A stretch of DNA of 15,464 nucleotides from an uncultured Granulosicoccaceae bacterium (GTDB lineage Bacteria > Pseudomonadota > Gammaproteobacteria > CALCKW01). The notes below the pieces were generated by a model. That model searched no databases and was not told the origin of the DNA. It worked only from the letters and a program-made list of their open reading frames with translations. Below are positions 6,972 through 14,653 of this stretch, one piece after another. Each line of letters starts with the position of its first letter. Positions within the stretch are counted from its first letter, which is position 1. The translations under genes were made by a program, and so were the position numbers. The DNA lies in assembly GCA_937941555.1 (NCBI GenBank), contig CALDHJ010000389.1, forward strand, positions 1 to 15,464, in the 5' to 3' direction.

Positions 6972-7568
6972 GTGTTGCCCAGCTATTCATCCCTTCTGCG
7001 CCGATGGTGGTTGCCACTGGGTGTGGCCGTGCTGAGCACCGTCCTCCAACTGGCAGGCTTGCGCGATGCCTGGCAGTTCGATCGGGCCCTGATTGCGTCA
7101 GGCGACTGGTGGCTGTTGCTCAGCGGCAATCTCGTCCACCTGAACACCAACCACCTGCTCATGAACGTGCTCGGCCTCGGCGTGATCGCCCTGTTGGTGT
7201 GGCCCTACCTCAGCACGCCGCAATGGCTGCTGTGTTTTGCCGTCAGCGCGCTGGCGGTCGGTGTCGGTCTCTACTGGCGTGACACCCATCTCGGGTACTA
7301 CGTCGGACTGAGCGGCGTTCTGCACGGGCTGCTCCTGGCGGGCGTGGTGTACGAGGTAGCGGTGCAGCCGCGCAGTGGCTGGGTATTGCTGATCGCGATC
7401 GTCGCCAAGCTCGGCTGGGAGCAATGGCACGGCGCCGTGCCTGGCTCCGAGTGGGCCGTCGGCGGCAGCGTGGTCGTCAACTCCCACCTCTACGGTGCTA
7501 TCGCCGGCGGCCTGATGGGTCTGGTGTTCGTGCTGAGGCGCTCGCCCACCCCCGGAGACGCACCATGA
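6972..7568 (+). CDS. rrtA: Rhombosortase (GlyGly-CTERM rhomboid-family serine protease)
   Basis: This is an intramembrane serine protease of the rhomboid fold with about six hydrophobic segments. The catalytic serine is Ser114 in YVGLSGVLHG and the catalytic histidine is His172 in SHLYGAIAGG; an HLLMN motif (residues 61-65) matches the conserved loop of rhomboids. The short length (198 residues), the missing cytoplasmic domain and the GLSGVLHG signature point to the rhombosortase subfamily. Known members cleave the C-terminal GlyGly-CTERM tail of proteins exported by type II secretion. The head-to-head placement with the pseudopilin operon supports that reading. The start is GTG at 6972 (or TTG at 6975), with only a weak ribosome binding site; an in-frame TGA at 6924 excludes a much longer form. 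A generic rhomboid protease is the alternative. Confidence 0.85.
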   Translation: MLPSYSSLLRRWWLPLGVAVLSTVLQLAGLRDAWQFDRALIASGDWWLLLSGNLVHLNTNHLLMNVLGLGVIALLVWPYLSTPQWLLCFAVSALAVGVGLYWRDTHLGYYVGLSGVLHGLLLAGVVYEVAVQPRSGWVLLIAIVAKLGWEQWHGAVPGSEWAVGGSVVVNSHLYGAIAGGLMGLVFVLRRSPTPGDAP

Positions 7569-7966
7569 TCACAAGCCAACCGCTGCGGTGGGCGACGGTG
7601 TGGCACGCAGTCGGCGCGGCCATGGTGTTGTTCATCACGGTCATGTCGTTGAGCCCTTCCAGCTCACCGATTCTGGTGTTCTCGGTGTGGGACAAACTGC
7701 TGCACTTCATCGGTTATGCCGGCGTCGGTGCCTGGTATGTCATGGTGGTCTCACAGTCACACCACATCAGACTGTGGATCGCCCTGGTGTGTCTGGGTAT
7801 TGCGCTCGAACTGCTGCAGGGGTTCGTCCCCGGTCGTGCAACCGAGGGCCTGGATGCCGTGGCCAACACCCTCGGCGCAACTGCCGGTACCGCGCTTGGC
7901 TTGACGCCCTGGCGCAATCTGCTGCGGAAGATCGAACACGTCTGCCGCCCGGAGAGCAGGCCCTGA
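7565..7966 (+). CDS. VanZ-family integral membrane protein
   Basis: This is a 133-residue membrane protein with about four transmembrane helices. The VanZ-family signatures are clear: DKLLHFIGYAGVG (residues 43-55) and ELLQGFVPGRATEGLDAVANT (about 82-102). The family is named after a teicoplanin-resistance protein of enterococci, but most members, including short proteobacterial ones like this, have no established function. The ATG overlaps the rhombosortase stop by four bases (ATGA), so the two are almost certainly translationally coupled. The reading frame stays open upstream to an ATG at 7424, but that extension only shadows the rhombosortase gene. Antibiotic resistance should not be inferred. 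Confidence 0.9.
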   Translation: MITSQPLRWATVWHAVGAAMVLFITVMSLSPSSSPILVFSVWDKLLHFIGYAGVGAWYVMVVSQSHHIRLWIALVCLGIALELLQGFVPGRATEGLDAVANTLGATAGTALGLTPWRNLLRKIEHVCRPESRP

Positions 7967-7968
7967 CC

Positions 7969-8478
7969 ATGGCAAAACGCTCCAGCCCGACCACCCTCGA
8001 ACAACGCACCCTGCAATTGGCGTTGCTGCTCGCGACCGGCCTGTTGTTGGCCGGGCTGTGGCTGCCGCTGCTGACGGTTCAGAAGATGGTACTGTGGAAA
8101 AACACCTTGTCGATTCTGAGCACGCTGCAGGGGCTGTGGCTGGGCGGCCACATCATGCTGTTGGTACTCATGACGATTTTCAGTGTGGTGCTGCCGGTGT
8201 TGAAGCTTGCCGTGCTGTATCGCGTTGTCTTTCGACCGCCGCGCACCCGGGCAGCAATGCAGCGCGTGCTAAAGGTGATGCACGACTACGGCCGTTGGGC
8301 GATGCTCGACGTCATGGTGGTGGCGGTGCTGCTCGTAACGCTCAAGCTCGGCGCACTGGCAAGTGTGCAGGTGCACGCCGGTCTCTACGTGTTTGCCGCC
8401 GCCGTCGTGTTGATCGCGCTGATAACCCACCGCGTCACCGCAAAAGCCCACACCCCGCGTCGGCGCGCGACACGCTGA
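7969..8478 (+). CDS. PqiA-family membrane protein, single domain
   Basis: This 169-residue protein has four predicted transmembrane helices (about residues 15-35, 60-85, 110-130 and 136-155). The segment GRWAMLDVMVVAVLLVTLKLG (about 108-128) is the hallmark of the paraquat-inducible protein A family. PqiA proteins of Escherichia coli have two such domains plus zinc-ribbon motifs and work with MCE proteins PqiB and PqiC in envelope lipid transport. This one has a single domain, no CxxC zinc ribbon and no MCE partner beside it. The ATG follows the VanZ stop with a two-base gap, making it the third gene of the membrane trio. It is convergent with the peroxiredoxin gene, seven bases apart, with no visible terminator. 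Confidence 0.82.
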   Translation: MAKRSSPTTLEQRTLQLALLLATGLLLAGLWLPLLTVQKMVLWKNTLSILSTLQGLWLGGHIMLLVLMTIFSVVLPVLKLAVLYRVVFRPPRTRAAMQRVLKVMHDYGRWAMLDVMVVAVLLVTLKLGALASVQVHAGLYVFAAAVVLIALITHRVTAKAHTPRRRATR

Positions 8479-8485
8479 TTCGGGT

Positions 8486-9040
8486 TCAACGGGCGTCGCG
8501 CAACCAGTCGATCACGTCTCTCGCATTCGCATCCGGCGGAAACACCGGATAGAACAGGTGCCGCACGGTCGATCCTTCGAGTATGAGTGTGAGCCGTCGG
8601 TACAAGGTCTCGCCTGCATCGTCGAATGTCGGCAACGCGAGCTCGGCCGCGAGCCTGCGGTCGGTATCACTCAACAATTCGAATGGCAGGTGCAAGCGAT
8701 CGCGAGCTTCCCGTTGGTAATCGGACGCCTGCGTGCTCAGCCCGAACACCCTGGCACCAAGAGCTGCGAGGTCCGCGTGGTGGTCGCGGAATGCACAGGA
8801 CTGTGGCGTGCAGCCACGTGCGCCGGGAATCGCGTCCCAGCCGTCTGGCAACGCGCGGTCCGGTCGTCCGGTCATCGGGTACACATAGAGTACGGTCCAA
8901 CCTGAAAAGGCCCCGAGGTCGTGTGCTGCACCGTCGGTCGCGCTCAAGGTTATAGACGGCAGCGTTGCGCCCCACAGGTGCTCGGCCGCACCGTCGTCCA
9001 CAGGCACTGGCAGGTCTTCAGGCAGATCAAGTGACTGCAT
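8486..9040 (-). CDS. Peroxiredoxin, BCP/AhpC-TSA type
   Basis: This is a 184-residue thioredoxin-fold peroxidase. The active-site region PGARGCTPQSCAFRDH holds Cys77 as the likely peroxidatic and Cys82 as the likely resolving cysteine, the C-x4-C spacing of bacterioferritin comigratory proteins. Compared with ordinary BCP there are about 13 extra residues between the YVYP strand end and the cysteine (the TGRPDRALPDGWDAI stretch). I believe this variant forms its own recurrent subgroup. It has no signal peptide, so it should be cytoplasmic. A GGAG ribosome binding site (9047-9050) lies six bases before the ATG. It starts 27 bases after the M20 peptidase stop and is probably the last gene of that unit. 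Confidence 0.9.
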   Translation of the reverse strand: MQSLDLPEDLPVPVDDGAAEHLWGATLPSITLSATDGAAHDLGAFSGWTVLYVYPMTGRPDRALPDGWDAIPGARGCTPQSCAFRDHHADLAALGARVFGLSTQASDYQREARDRLHLPFELLSDTDRRLAAELALPTFDDAGETLYRRLTLILEGSTVRHLFYPVFPPDANARDVIDWLRDAR

Positions 9041-9067
9041 GGCGCACTCCGTCGTGTGTGTTTGCGG

Positions 9068-10540
9068 TTATTGCGCGGCTATCACCGCCGCGTAGAACTG
9101 CACTGCCTTGACGAGGTTGTCAATCGACACCCGCTCGTTCAAACCGTGCAGACGCGGCAGGTCCGAGGCGTCAAAGAGAAACGGGTTGAAGCGGTAGATG
9201 TCGTCCGCAATGACTTGGTAGTGGCGTGCGTCAAGTGCAGCAATGGTCAGCCCGGGCGCAACGATCACGTCCCCGAACACCGCCGACGCTGTTGATGACA
9301 AGAGCGCGTATCCGGCGCTGTCGACACGGGACACAGCCGACGCCGGGCGACCACTGCCGTCGTGCACAACGTCCACCCGTTCATCCGCAATCACATCGCG
9401 CAAATGCGCGAGCACCCCATCGACCGTGTCGCGCGGGTGCAGGCGGAAATTGATTGTGGCGCGCGCCTCGCTCGGCAACACGTTCTCGCGCGGCGATGCC
9501 TGCAACATGGTCGGTGCCGTGGTGGTGCGCAACATCGCGTTTGTGGTGTTGGCGCCCGAGAGCGCCGACGCTAACACGCCGCGGGTGATCCAGCTGTTGG
9601 CAAAAGCCACACGCTGGCCAAAGGGCATGGCCGGTCCGATCGCATCGAAGAAGGCTTTGGTTACACCGTCATATTCGCCCGGCACCGGGTTGTCGCGGAG
9701 GTTGACCAAGGCCTCGGCCAGGATCTCGACCGACAGCTCATCGGTTGGCAGCGAGGAGTGTCCACCTTCGCTGCGCGCGACCAGATCGACACTCATGTAA
9801 CCCTTCTCGGCGGTGTTGATACTGGCGAGCGGCTTTGCAAGCCCGGGCACGATGCCGTCGAGTACCATGGATCCCTCGTCGAGTACCCACTCGAATTGAA
9901 CCCCCTGCGACTGAAAATAGGACACCACCTGTTGTGCCCCGCGTGCGCCGCCGACTTCCTCATCGTGGCCAAACGCAAACCAGACCGAGCGCTCCGGCGT
10001 AAAGCCCGTTTCCAACATCAGCTCCGCCGCCTCCAGCGCAGAGATGACAGCGCCCTTGTTGTCGAGCGCGCCGCGGCCCCACACATGGCCCTCGGCGACG
10101 GCGCCGTCAAACGGCGGATAGGCCCACTGGGAACGGTTGTTCAAGAGCGGCGGCACGACATCGTAGTGCCCGATCAGCAACACCGGTGGCAGGCTAGGGT
10201 CGCGGCCTTGCCAGTGAAAGACCGGGGTCAGCCCGCTGATCAACCGGCGTTCGAACTGTGCGTGGACACGCGGAAAATCGTCGGCGATCTGATCGAGAAA
10301 CGCGGTGAAGGCGTCCTTGCGCACGCTGTTCGGATCGACCGACGACACCGTCTGGTGGCGCAGCGCGTTGCCGAGCTTGGCTGCAACGCGCTCGGCGCCG
10401 ACCCGCAAGAGTGGCGCCCCGCCCGTCGACTGCGCTGTCGGTGCGAGCGTGTAGCGGGCAGTGTTCCAGAGCAGCACACCGACAAGACACACCAACCCGA
10501 TCAGCACCAGCAACCCGAGGCGGCCAATCCATTTCATCAT
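9068..10540 (-). CDS. Membrane-anchored M20-family metallopeptidase (PM20D1-like)
   Basis: This is a 490-residue zinc aminoacylase/carboxypeptidase of family M20. The metal-site motifs are complete: GHYDVVP (His125, catalytic Asp127), [10 protein letters not shown] (bridging Asp160), GHDEEVGG (catalytic Glu194, ligand Glu195) and a C-terminal LHGLNERV with His465. The dimerisation domain lies between, beginning near the GGHSSLP motif. One hydrophobic helix (about residues 6-26) anchors it, probably with the enzyme on the periplasmic side. The nearest relatives I can name are the PM20D1-type enzymes that make or cleave N-fatty-acyl amino acids; the real substrate here is unknown. The ATG overlaps the ilvA stop by four bases; a second ATG follows immediately. 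Confidence 0.92.
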   Translation of the reverse strand: MMKWIGRLGLLVLIGLVCLVGVLLWNTARYTLAPTAQSTGGAPLLRVGAERVAAKLGNALRHQTVSSVDPNSVRKDAFTAFLDQIADDFPRVHAQFERRLISGLTPVFHWQGRDPSLPPVLLIGHYDVVPPLLNNRSQWAYPPFDGAVAEGHVWGRGALDNKGAVISALEAAELMLETGFTPERSVWFAFGHDEEVGGARGAQQVVSYFQSQGVQFEWVLDEGSMVLDGIVPGLAKPLASINTAEKGYMSVDLVARSEGGHSSLPTDELSVEILAEALVNLRDNPVPGEYDGVTKAFFDAIGPAMPFGQRVAFANSWITRGVLASALSGANTTNAMLRTTTAPTMLQASPRENVLPSEARATINFRLHPRDTVDGVLAHLRDVIADERVDVVHDGSGRPASAVSRVDSAGYALLSSTASAVFGDVIVAPGLTIAALDARHYQVIADDIYRFNPFLFDASDLPRLHGLNERVSIDNLVKAVQFYAAVIAAQ

Positions 10541-12051
10541 CGCAAGAAGGCCTTGTAGGCCGGGTTGTCGGTCTCGACAAAATAGTCATACCCGAGCGAC
10601 TTCAGGAAGTCGGCAAAGCGCGCTTCGTCGTCCGCAGGTACCTGCACCCCACACAGCACCCGCCCGTAGGCTGCGCCATGGTTGCGGTAGTGGAACAGGC
10701 TGATGTTCCACCCACGTGCGAGCCGGGTCAGAAAATCGAGCAAGGCACCCGGGCGCTCGGGAAAACGGAAGCGGATCAGGTGCTCGTTGTCAGCGCCCTC
10801 CCCCTGTCCGCCGATCATGTAGCGCACGTGGTTCTTGGCCACTTCATCGTCCGTGAGGTCGCGCACCGAATAGCCAGCTTTCTCCAGCTTGTCGAGCATC
10901 TCGGCGCGCTCCGCGTCGCCGTCGGTCAAACCGATGCCGGCAAACACCATGGCCTCGTCACCGCGCGCGTAGCGGTAGTTGAATTCGGTCACCGCCCGCC
11001 GCCCGATGGTTTGACAGAATTTGCGAAAGGCGCCGGGCTTCTCAGGCAGGCGTACCGCGAACAGCCCCTCGCGCCGCTCGCCGATTTCCGCGCGCTCTGC
11101 GACGTGCCGCAGGCGATCGAAGTTGACGTTGGCGCCGCTGACCACCGCGATCAGATTGGCGCCGGTGATACCGGTGCGCGCGGCGTACTTTTTCAGACCT
11201 GCCAACGCCAGCGCGCCCGAGGGCTCAGCGAGGGTGCGGGTGTCATCGAAAACGTCTTTGACCGCTGCGCAGATTTCATCGACCGTGCAGGTCACCACAT
11301 CGTCAAGCGAGCGCCGGCAGATGCGGAAATTTTCCTTGCCCGGCATGCGCACGGCGACACCGTCGGCAAAGAGACCCACCTCGCCGATGTCCGTGCGCCG
11401 ACCGCGCTTGATCGACGCCTGCATCGACGCGGCGTCCACCGGCTCGACGCCGATAATGCGCACATCCGGCCTCAGATACTTCATGAACACCGCCACACCT
11501 GCAGCGAGACCACCCCCTCCCACCGGCACGAACACCGCGTGAATCGGGTCGGGGTGTTGGCGGCAGAGTTCGAGCCCGACCGTCCCCTGGCCCGCGATCA
11601 CATCCGGATCATCAAAAGGTGGCACAAAGGTGTAACCCTTGTCGTCCGCGAGCGAGAGCGCGTGGGTGAAGGCGTCATCAAAGGCGTCGCCGTGCAACAC
11701 CGGCCGACCGCCGAAATCGCGCACCGCCTGAACCTTGATCGAGGGGGTCGTTCGCGGCATGACGATGATCGACTTCAGACCGAGCCGGGTCGCCGCCAGC
11801 GCGACACCTTGCGCGTGGTTGCCGGCAGAGGCCGTGATCACACCCGGCAACTCCGGGTTCTCTTCCTTCAACCGGTAGATGCGGTTGTACGCACCGCGAA
11901 TCTTGAACGAGAACACCGGCTGCTGATCTTCCCGTTTGAGCAGCACATTGTTGTCGAGACGACGGCTGATGTTGCGGGCCGGGTCGAGTGCCGTCTCGCG
12001 CGCCACGTCGTACACCCGCGCGCTCAGGATCTTTTCGATGTAGTGGTCCAT
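10537..12051 (-). CDS. ilvA: Threonine ammonia-lyase, biosynthetic (IlvA)
   Basis: This PLP enzyme converts threonine to 2-oxobutanoate and ammonia, the first committed step to isoleucine. The PLP-binding lysine is Lys50 in [11 protein letters not shown], the substrate loop is SAGNHAQG (about residues 75-82), and the phosphate-binding loop is GGGGL (178-182). Two ACT-like regulatory domains follow (about 325-400 and 420-504), each with a PEKPGAF or PERPGAL start, which marks the isoleucine-inhibited biosynthetic form. The 504-residue length matches E. coli IlvA (514). A GAGAA ribosome binding site lies four bases upstream of the ATG. The gene diverges from rpiA, an arrangement also found in Pseudomonas. 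Confidence 0.98.
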   Translation of the reverse strand: MDHYIEKILSARVYDVARETALDPARNISRRLDNNVLLKREDQQPVFSFKIRGAYNRIYRLKEENPELPGVITASAGNHAQGVALAATRLGLKSIIVMPRTTPSIKVQAVRDFGGRPVLHGDAFDDAFTHALSLADDKGYTFVPPFDDPDVIAGQGTVGLELCRQHPDPIHAVFVPVGGGGLAAGVAVFMKYLRPDVRIIGVEPVDAASMQASIKRGRRTDIGEVGLFADGVAVRMPGKENFRICRRSLDDVVTCTVDEICAAVKDVFDDTRTLAEPSGALALAGLKKYAARTGITGANLIAVVSGANVNFDRLRHVAERAEIGERREGLFAVRLPEKPGAFRKFCQTIGRRAVTEFNYRYARGDEAMVFAGIGLTDGDAERAEMLDKLEKAGYSVRDLTDDEVAKNHVRYMIGGQGEGADNEHLIRFRFPERPGALLDFLTRLARGWNISLFHYRNHGAAYGRVLCGVQVPADDEARFADFLKSLGYDYFVETDNPAYKAFLR

Positions 12052-12150
12052 GGGGTTCTCGGCAACAGCTGGCGGCCAATGTATCCATTATGGGGGACGC
12101 GTGAAAGGCGCGCTTGGTATCATGCCGACTTTCCAGACAAGACCGCCGAC
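12052..12150. promoter_or_regulatory. Divergent ilvA/rpiA promoter region
   Basis: This is a 99-base gap between divergent genes. On the plus strand TGGTATCAT (12115-12123) reads as an extended -10 box (TG-N-TATCAT, five of six matches to TATAAT), about 28 bases before the rpiA ATG; the -35 at the right distance is poor. On the minus strand CATAAT (12087-12092) is a possible ilvA -10 with no clear -35. I see no leader peptide or attenuator for ilvA. Confidence 0.45.
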
Positions 12151-12810
12151 ATGACAGCAGAGACGAAGAAAATCGCCGCCGCGCGCGCTGCACTGGCTGA
12201 AGTGCCGCCGGACAGCCTGGTCGGTGTCGGCACGGGCTCGACAGCCAACCATTTCATCGATCTGCTCGCCGCCGAGCGCCCGGACATTCGCCAGACGGTT
12301 GCGAGTTCCGAGGCCAGCGCCGCCCGCTTGCGTGGCCACGGCATCGAGGTGCTCGACCTGAACGCCGCCGGCACCCTCGCCATCTACGTGGATGGCGCGG
12401 ACGAATCCGACAAACACCTCAGACTGGTCAAGGGTGGAGGTGGCGCGCTCACGCGTGAGAAGATCGTCGCTGCGGCGAGCGAGCGCTTCGTGTGCATTGC
12501 CGACGACAGCAAACTGGTGGCAACGCTCGGCGCATTCCCGCTGCCCGTCGAAGTCATCCCGATGGCGCGCAGCCTGGTCGGGCGCGCCATGGTCAAACTC
12601 GGCGGCGACCCGGCGCTGCGCGAGGACGTCACCACCGACAACGGCAACCTCATCCTCGATGTCCACAACCTGCACATCACCGACCCGGTGGCGCTGGAAA
12701 CCGAGATCAACCAGATCCCGGGCGTGGTTACCGTGGGGCTGTTCGCGGCCCGCCCGGCCGACCTGCTGCTGCTAGCAGGCGACGACGGGGTGACGCGACT
12801 CACGCGCTGA
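12151..12810 (+). CDS. rpiA: Ribose-5-phosphate isomerase A
   Basis: RpiA interconverts ribose 5-phosphate and ribulose 5-phosphate in the non-oxidative pentose phosphate pathway. The 219-residue protein matches the E. coli enzyme (219) almost position for position: GTGSTA (27-32) binds phosphate, DGADE holds Asp81 and Asp84, [11 protein letters not shown] gives Lys94 and the catalytic base Glu103, and ADDSK supplies Lys121. It is a soluble cytoplasmic enzyme. The ATG at 12151 is chosen from this alignment; the ribosome binding site is weak. The gene is followed after 89 bases by ggt, which has its own strong ribosome binding site. Confidence 0.98.
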   Translation: MTAETKKIAAARAALAEVPPDSLVGVGTGSTANHFIDLLAAERPDIRQTVASSEASAARLRGHGIEVLDLNAAGTLAIYVDGADESDKHLRLVKGGGGALTREKIVAAASERFVCIADDSKLVATLGAFPLPVEVIPMARSLVGRAMVKLGGDPALREDVTTDNGNLILDVHNLHITDPVALETEINQIPGVVTVGLFAARPADLLLLAGDDGVTRLTR

Positions 12811-12899
12811 TCGGCCCACCGCGCCTGAATCCGCTCGGCTCCGGAGTGCGGGCTCTGTTAGGGTCGCCGCATACCCTGAGCCATCTGTGGAAGGACGCC
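12811..12899 (+). promoter_or_regulatory. rpiA-ggt spacer
   Basis: This 89-base spacer holds a strong ribosome binding site GGAAGGA (12889-12895), four bases before the ggt ATG. It also contains the palindrome CTCCGGAG (12839-12846) and a small inverted repeat AGGGT-N8-ACCCT (12860-12877). Neither is followed by a T-run, so no clear terminator for rpiA is seen. A ggt promoter may be present but I could not place one. Confidence 0.35.
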
Positions 12900-14633
12900 A
12901 TGATATCCCGCACGCTCGCCCTGACCGCCCTGCTGCTTGGCACCCTCAGCCAAGGTGTTCACGCGGCAGACCAGCCCGAGAAAACCTTCGGTGTGCACAC
13001 CGGGGAAACTGTCGTTCGCGATCACTACATGGTCACCAGCGCCCACCCGCTGGCAACCGAGGCGGGTCGTCGCGTGCTGGCCGCCGGTGGCCACGCCGCC
13101 GACGCCGCCGTCGCGGTGCAGTTCATGCTCAATCTGGTCGAGCCGCAAAGCTCGGGCATTGGTGGCGGGGCCTTCGCGGTGTACCGCGACGCCGCAACCG
13201 GCTCCATCACCACGTTCGACGGCCGCGAGATGGCGCCCGCTGCCACAACCGAGTCGCTCTTCCTCGATGCCGACGGCGAACCGCGCGGCTGGTGGCAGGC
13301 GGTGATCGGTGGACGATCCGTGGGTGTGCCCGGCACGCTCGCACTGCTCGACACGCTCCACCAGCAATACGGTCGACAAGACTGGGCAGAGCTGTTGCGA
13401 CCGACCGAGCAGACCGCGCGCAACGGTTTCGAGATCACCGAGCGCATGGCGCAGTCCATTGCCTGGGGCGCTGGCAAGGATCTCGGCAAATACGCACCGA
13501 CCCGCGCGCTCTTCTTCAACGACAACGGCGATCCCAAGGCCGCAGGCGAGACCTTCGTCAACCCGGCCTTTGCCGACACCGTCGCGTTACTCGCGGCTGA
13601 GCGCAGCGCACCCTTCTACCGGGGCGAGCTCGGCGCGGCACTGGTCGCCACCGTTGGAGAGAATGACAACCCCGGCAAGATGACACTCGACGACCTCGCG
13701 GCCTACCGCGTGATCGAACGCCCGGCGGTGTGCGCACCCTACCGAGTCTATGACGTCTGTGGCATGGGACCGCCGAGCTCCGGCGCACTGACAGTCGGCC
13801 AGATGCTCGGCCTGCTCGAAGCCTTCGACCTGCCAGCGCTCGGCAACACAGCTCAAGCCTGGCACCTCTTCGCCGAGGCCGGAAAACTCGCTTATGCCGA
13901 TCGCGGCCTCTACATGGCCGACAGCGATTTCGCGCCCATGCCCACCGCCGGTCTGCTAGACCCGGGCTATCTACGCTCGCGCAGCAGCCTGATCGACCCG
14001 GCGTCGGCGATGGAAAAGGCCAGGCCGGGCAACCCACCCTGGCCCGAGCGCACGGCCCGGGCTGCAGACCTGCAACCCGAACGCGCCGGCACCAGCCACT
14101 TCAATATCGTCGACGCCGACGGCAACGCGCTGTCGGTCACGACCACGATCGAAACCGGTTTCGGCTCGCGCCTGTCGGTCGGCGGCTTTCTGCTCAACAA
14201 CGAGCTCACCGATTTCTCTTTTCGCCCTGAACGCGACGGCAAGCCCATTGCCAACCGAGTCGAGGCCGGCAAGCGGCCGCGCAGCTCGATGTCACCCACG
14301 ATCGTGCTCAAGGCAGGCGAACCCGAACTGCTGATCGGTTCACCCGGCGGCTCCCGCATCATCAACTACGTGGCCCAGAGCCTGATCGCCATCCTCGATT
14401 GGGACATGGATCTGCAACAAGCACTCGACCTCGGCCACGTCGCCAACCGCAACGGCACAACCGACCTCGAGGAGAACACCCCCGCTGCGGCGTTTCAGGC
14501 CGAACTCGAAGCCCTCGGCCACAGCGTCAAGGTCCGCAACATGAACAGTGGCCTGCACGCGATCCGCTACGTTGACGGTCGCTTGCACGGCGCCGCCGAC
14601 CCGCGCCGTGACGGCACCGCAGACGGCGGCTAG
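12900..14633 (+). CDS. ggt: Gamma-glutamyltransferase
   Basis: Ggt is an N-terminal-nucleophile hydrolase that transfers or hydrolyses the gamma-glutamyl group of glutathione and related peptides in the periplasm. A signal peptide is clear (hydrophobic residues about 5-19, cleavage after VHA, residue 22). The proenzyme cleaves itself before Thr398 in ERAGTSHFNIVD, giving large and small subunits. Other motifs are SSGIGGGAF (84-92), PPSSGA (291-296), the substrate-binding PRSSMSP segment and the oxyanion loop GSPGG near residue 480. The length of 577 residues is normal. It ends in Gly-Gly, but with no membrane segment after it this is not a GlyGly-CTERM tail. It lies 20 bases upstream of the rlmL start. 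Confidence 0.97.
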   Translation: MISRTLALTALLLGTLSQGVHAADQPEKTFGVHTGETVVRDHYMVTSAHPLATEAGRRVLAAGGHAADAAVAVQFMLNLVEPQSSGIGGGAFAVYRDAATGSITTFDGREMAPAATTESLFLDADGEPRGWWQAVIGGRSVGVPGTLALLDTLHQQYGRQDWAELLRPTEQTARNGFEITERMAQSIAWGAGKDLGKYAPTRALFFNDNGDPKAAGETFVNPAFADTVALLAAERSAPFYRGELGAALVATVGENDNPGKMTLDDLAAYRVIERPAVCAPYRVYDVCGMGPPSSGALTVGQMLGLLEAFDLPALGNTAQAWHLFAEAGKLAYADRGLYMADSDFAPMPTAGLLDPGYLRSRSSLIDPASAMEKARPGNPPWPERTARAADLQPERAGTSHFNIVDADGNALSVTTTIETGFGSRLSVGGFLLNNELTDFSFRPERDGKPIANRVEAGKRPRSSMSPTIVLKAGEPELLIGSPGGSRIINYVAQSLIAILDWDMDLQQALDLGHVANRNGTTDLEENTPAAAFQAELEALGHSVKVRNMNSGLHAIRYVDGRLHGAADPRRDGTADGG

Positions 14634-14653
14634 CCGCACACCAAGGACACACC

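Noticed and set aside
7565..7966. VanZ-like gene as a glycopeptide-resistance determinant
   Set aside because: No vanA/H/X or regulator genes are nearby, the organism appears Gram-negative, and the VanZ family is broad and mostly uncharacterised.
10411..12810. A 799-codon plus-strand open frame covering the antisense of ilvA and then rpiA
   Set aside because: The rpiA part (from 12151) is real; the upstream part is an antisense shadow of ilvA caused by high GC content. It has no family similarity and crosses the divergent promoter region.
14580..14633. Gamma-glutamyltransferase ending in Gly-Gly as a possible rhombosortase substrate
   Set aside because: A GlyGly-CTERM tail needs a following transmembrane helix and basic residues; here the protein stops right after the glycines.
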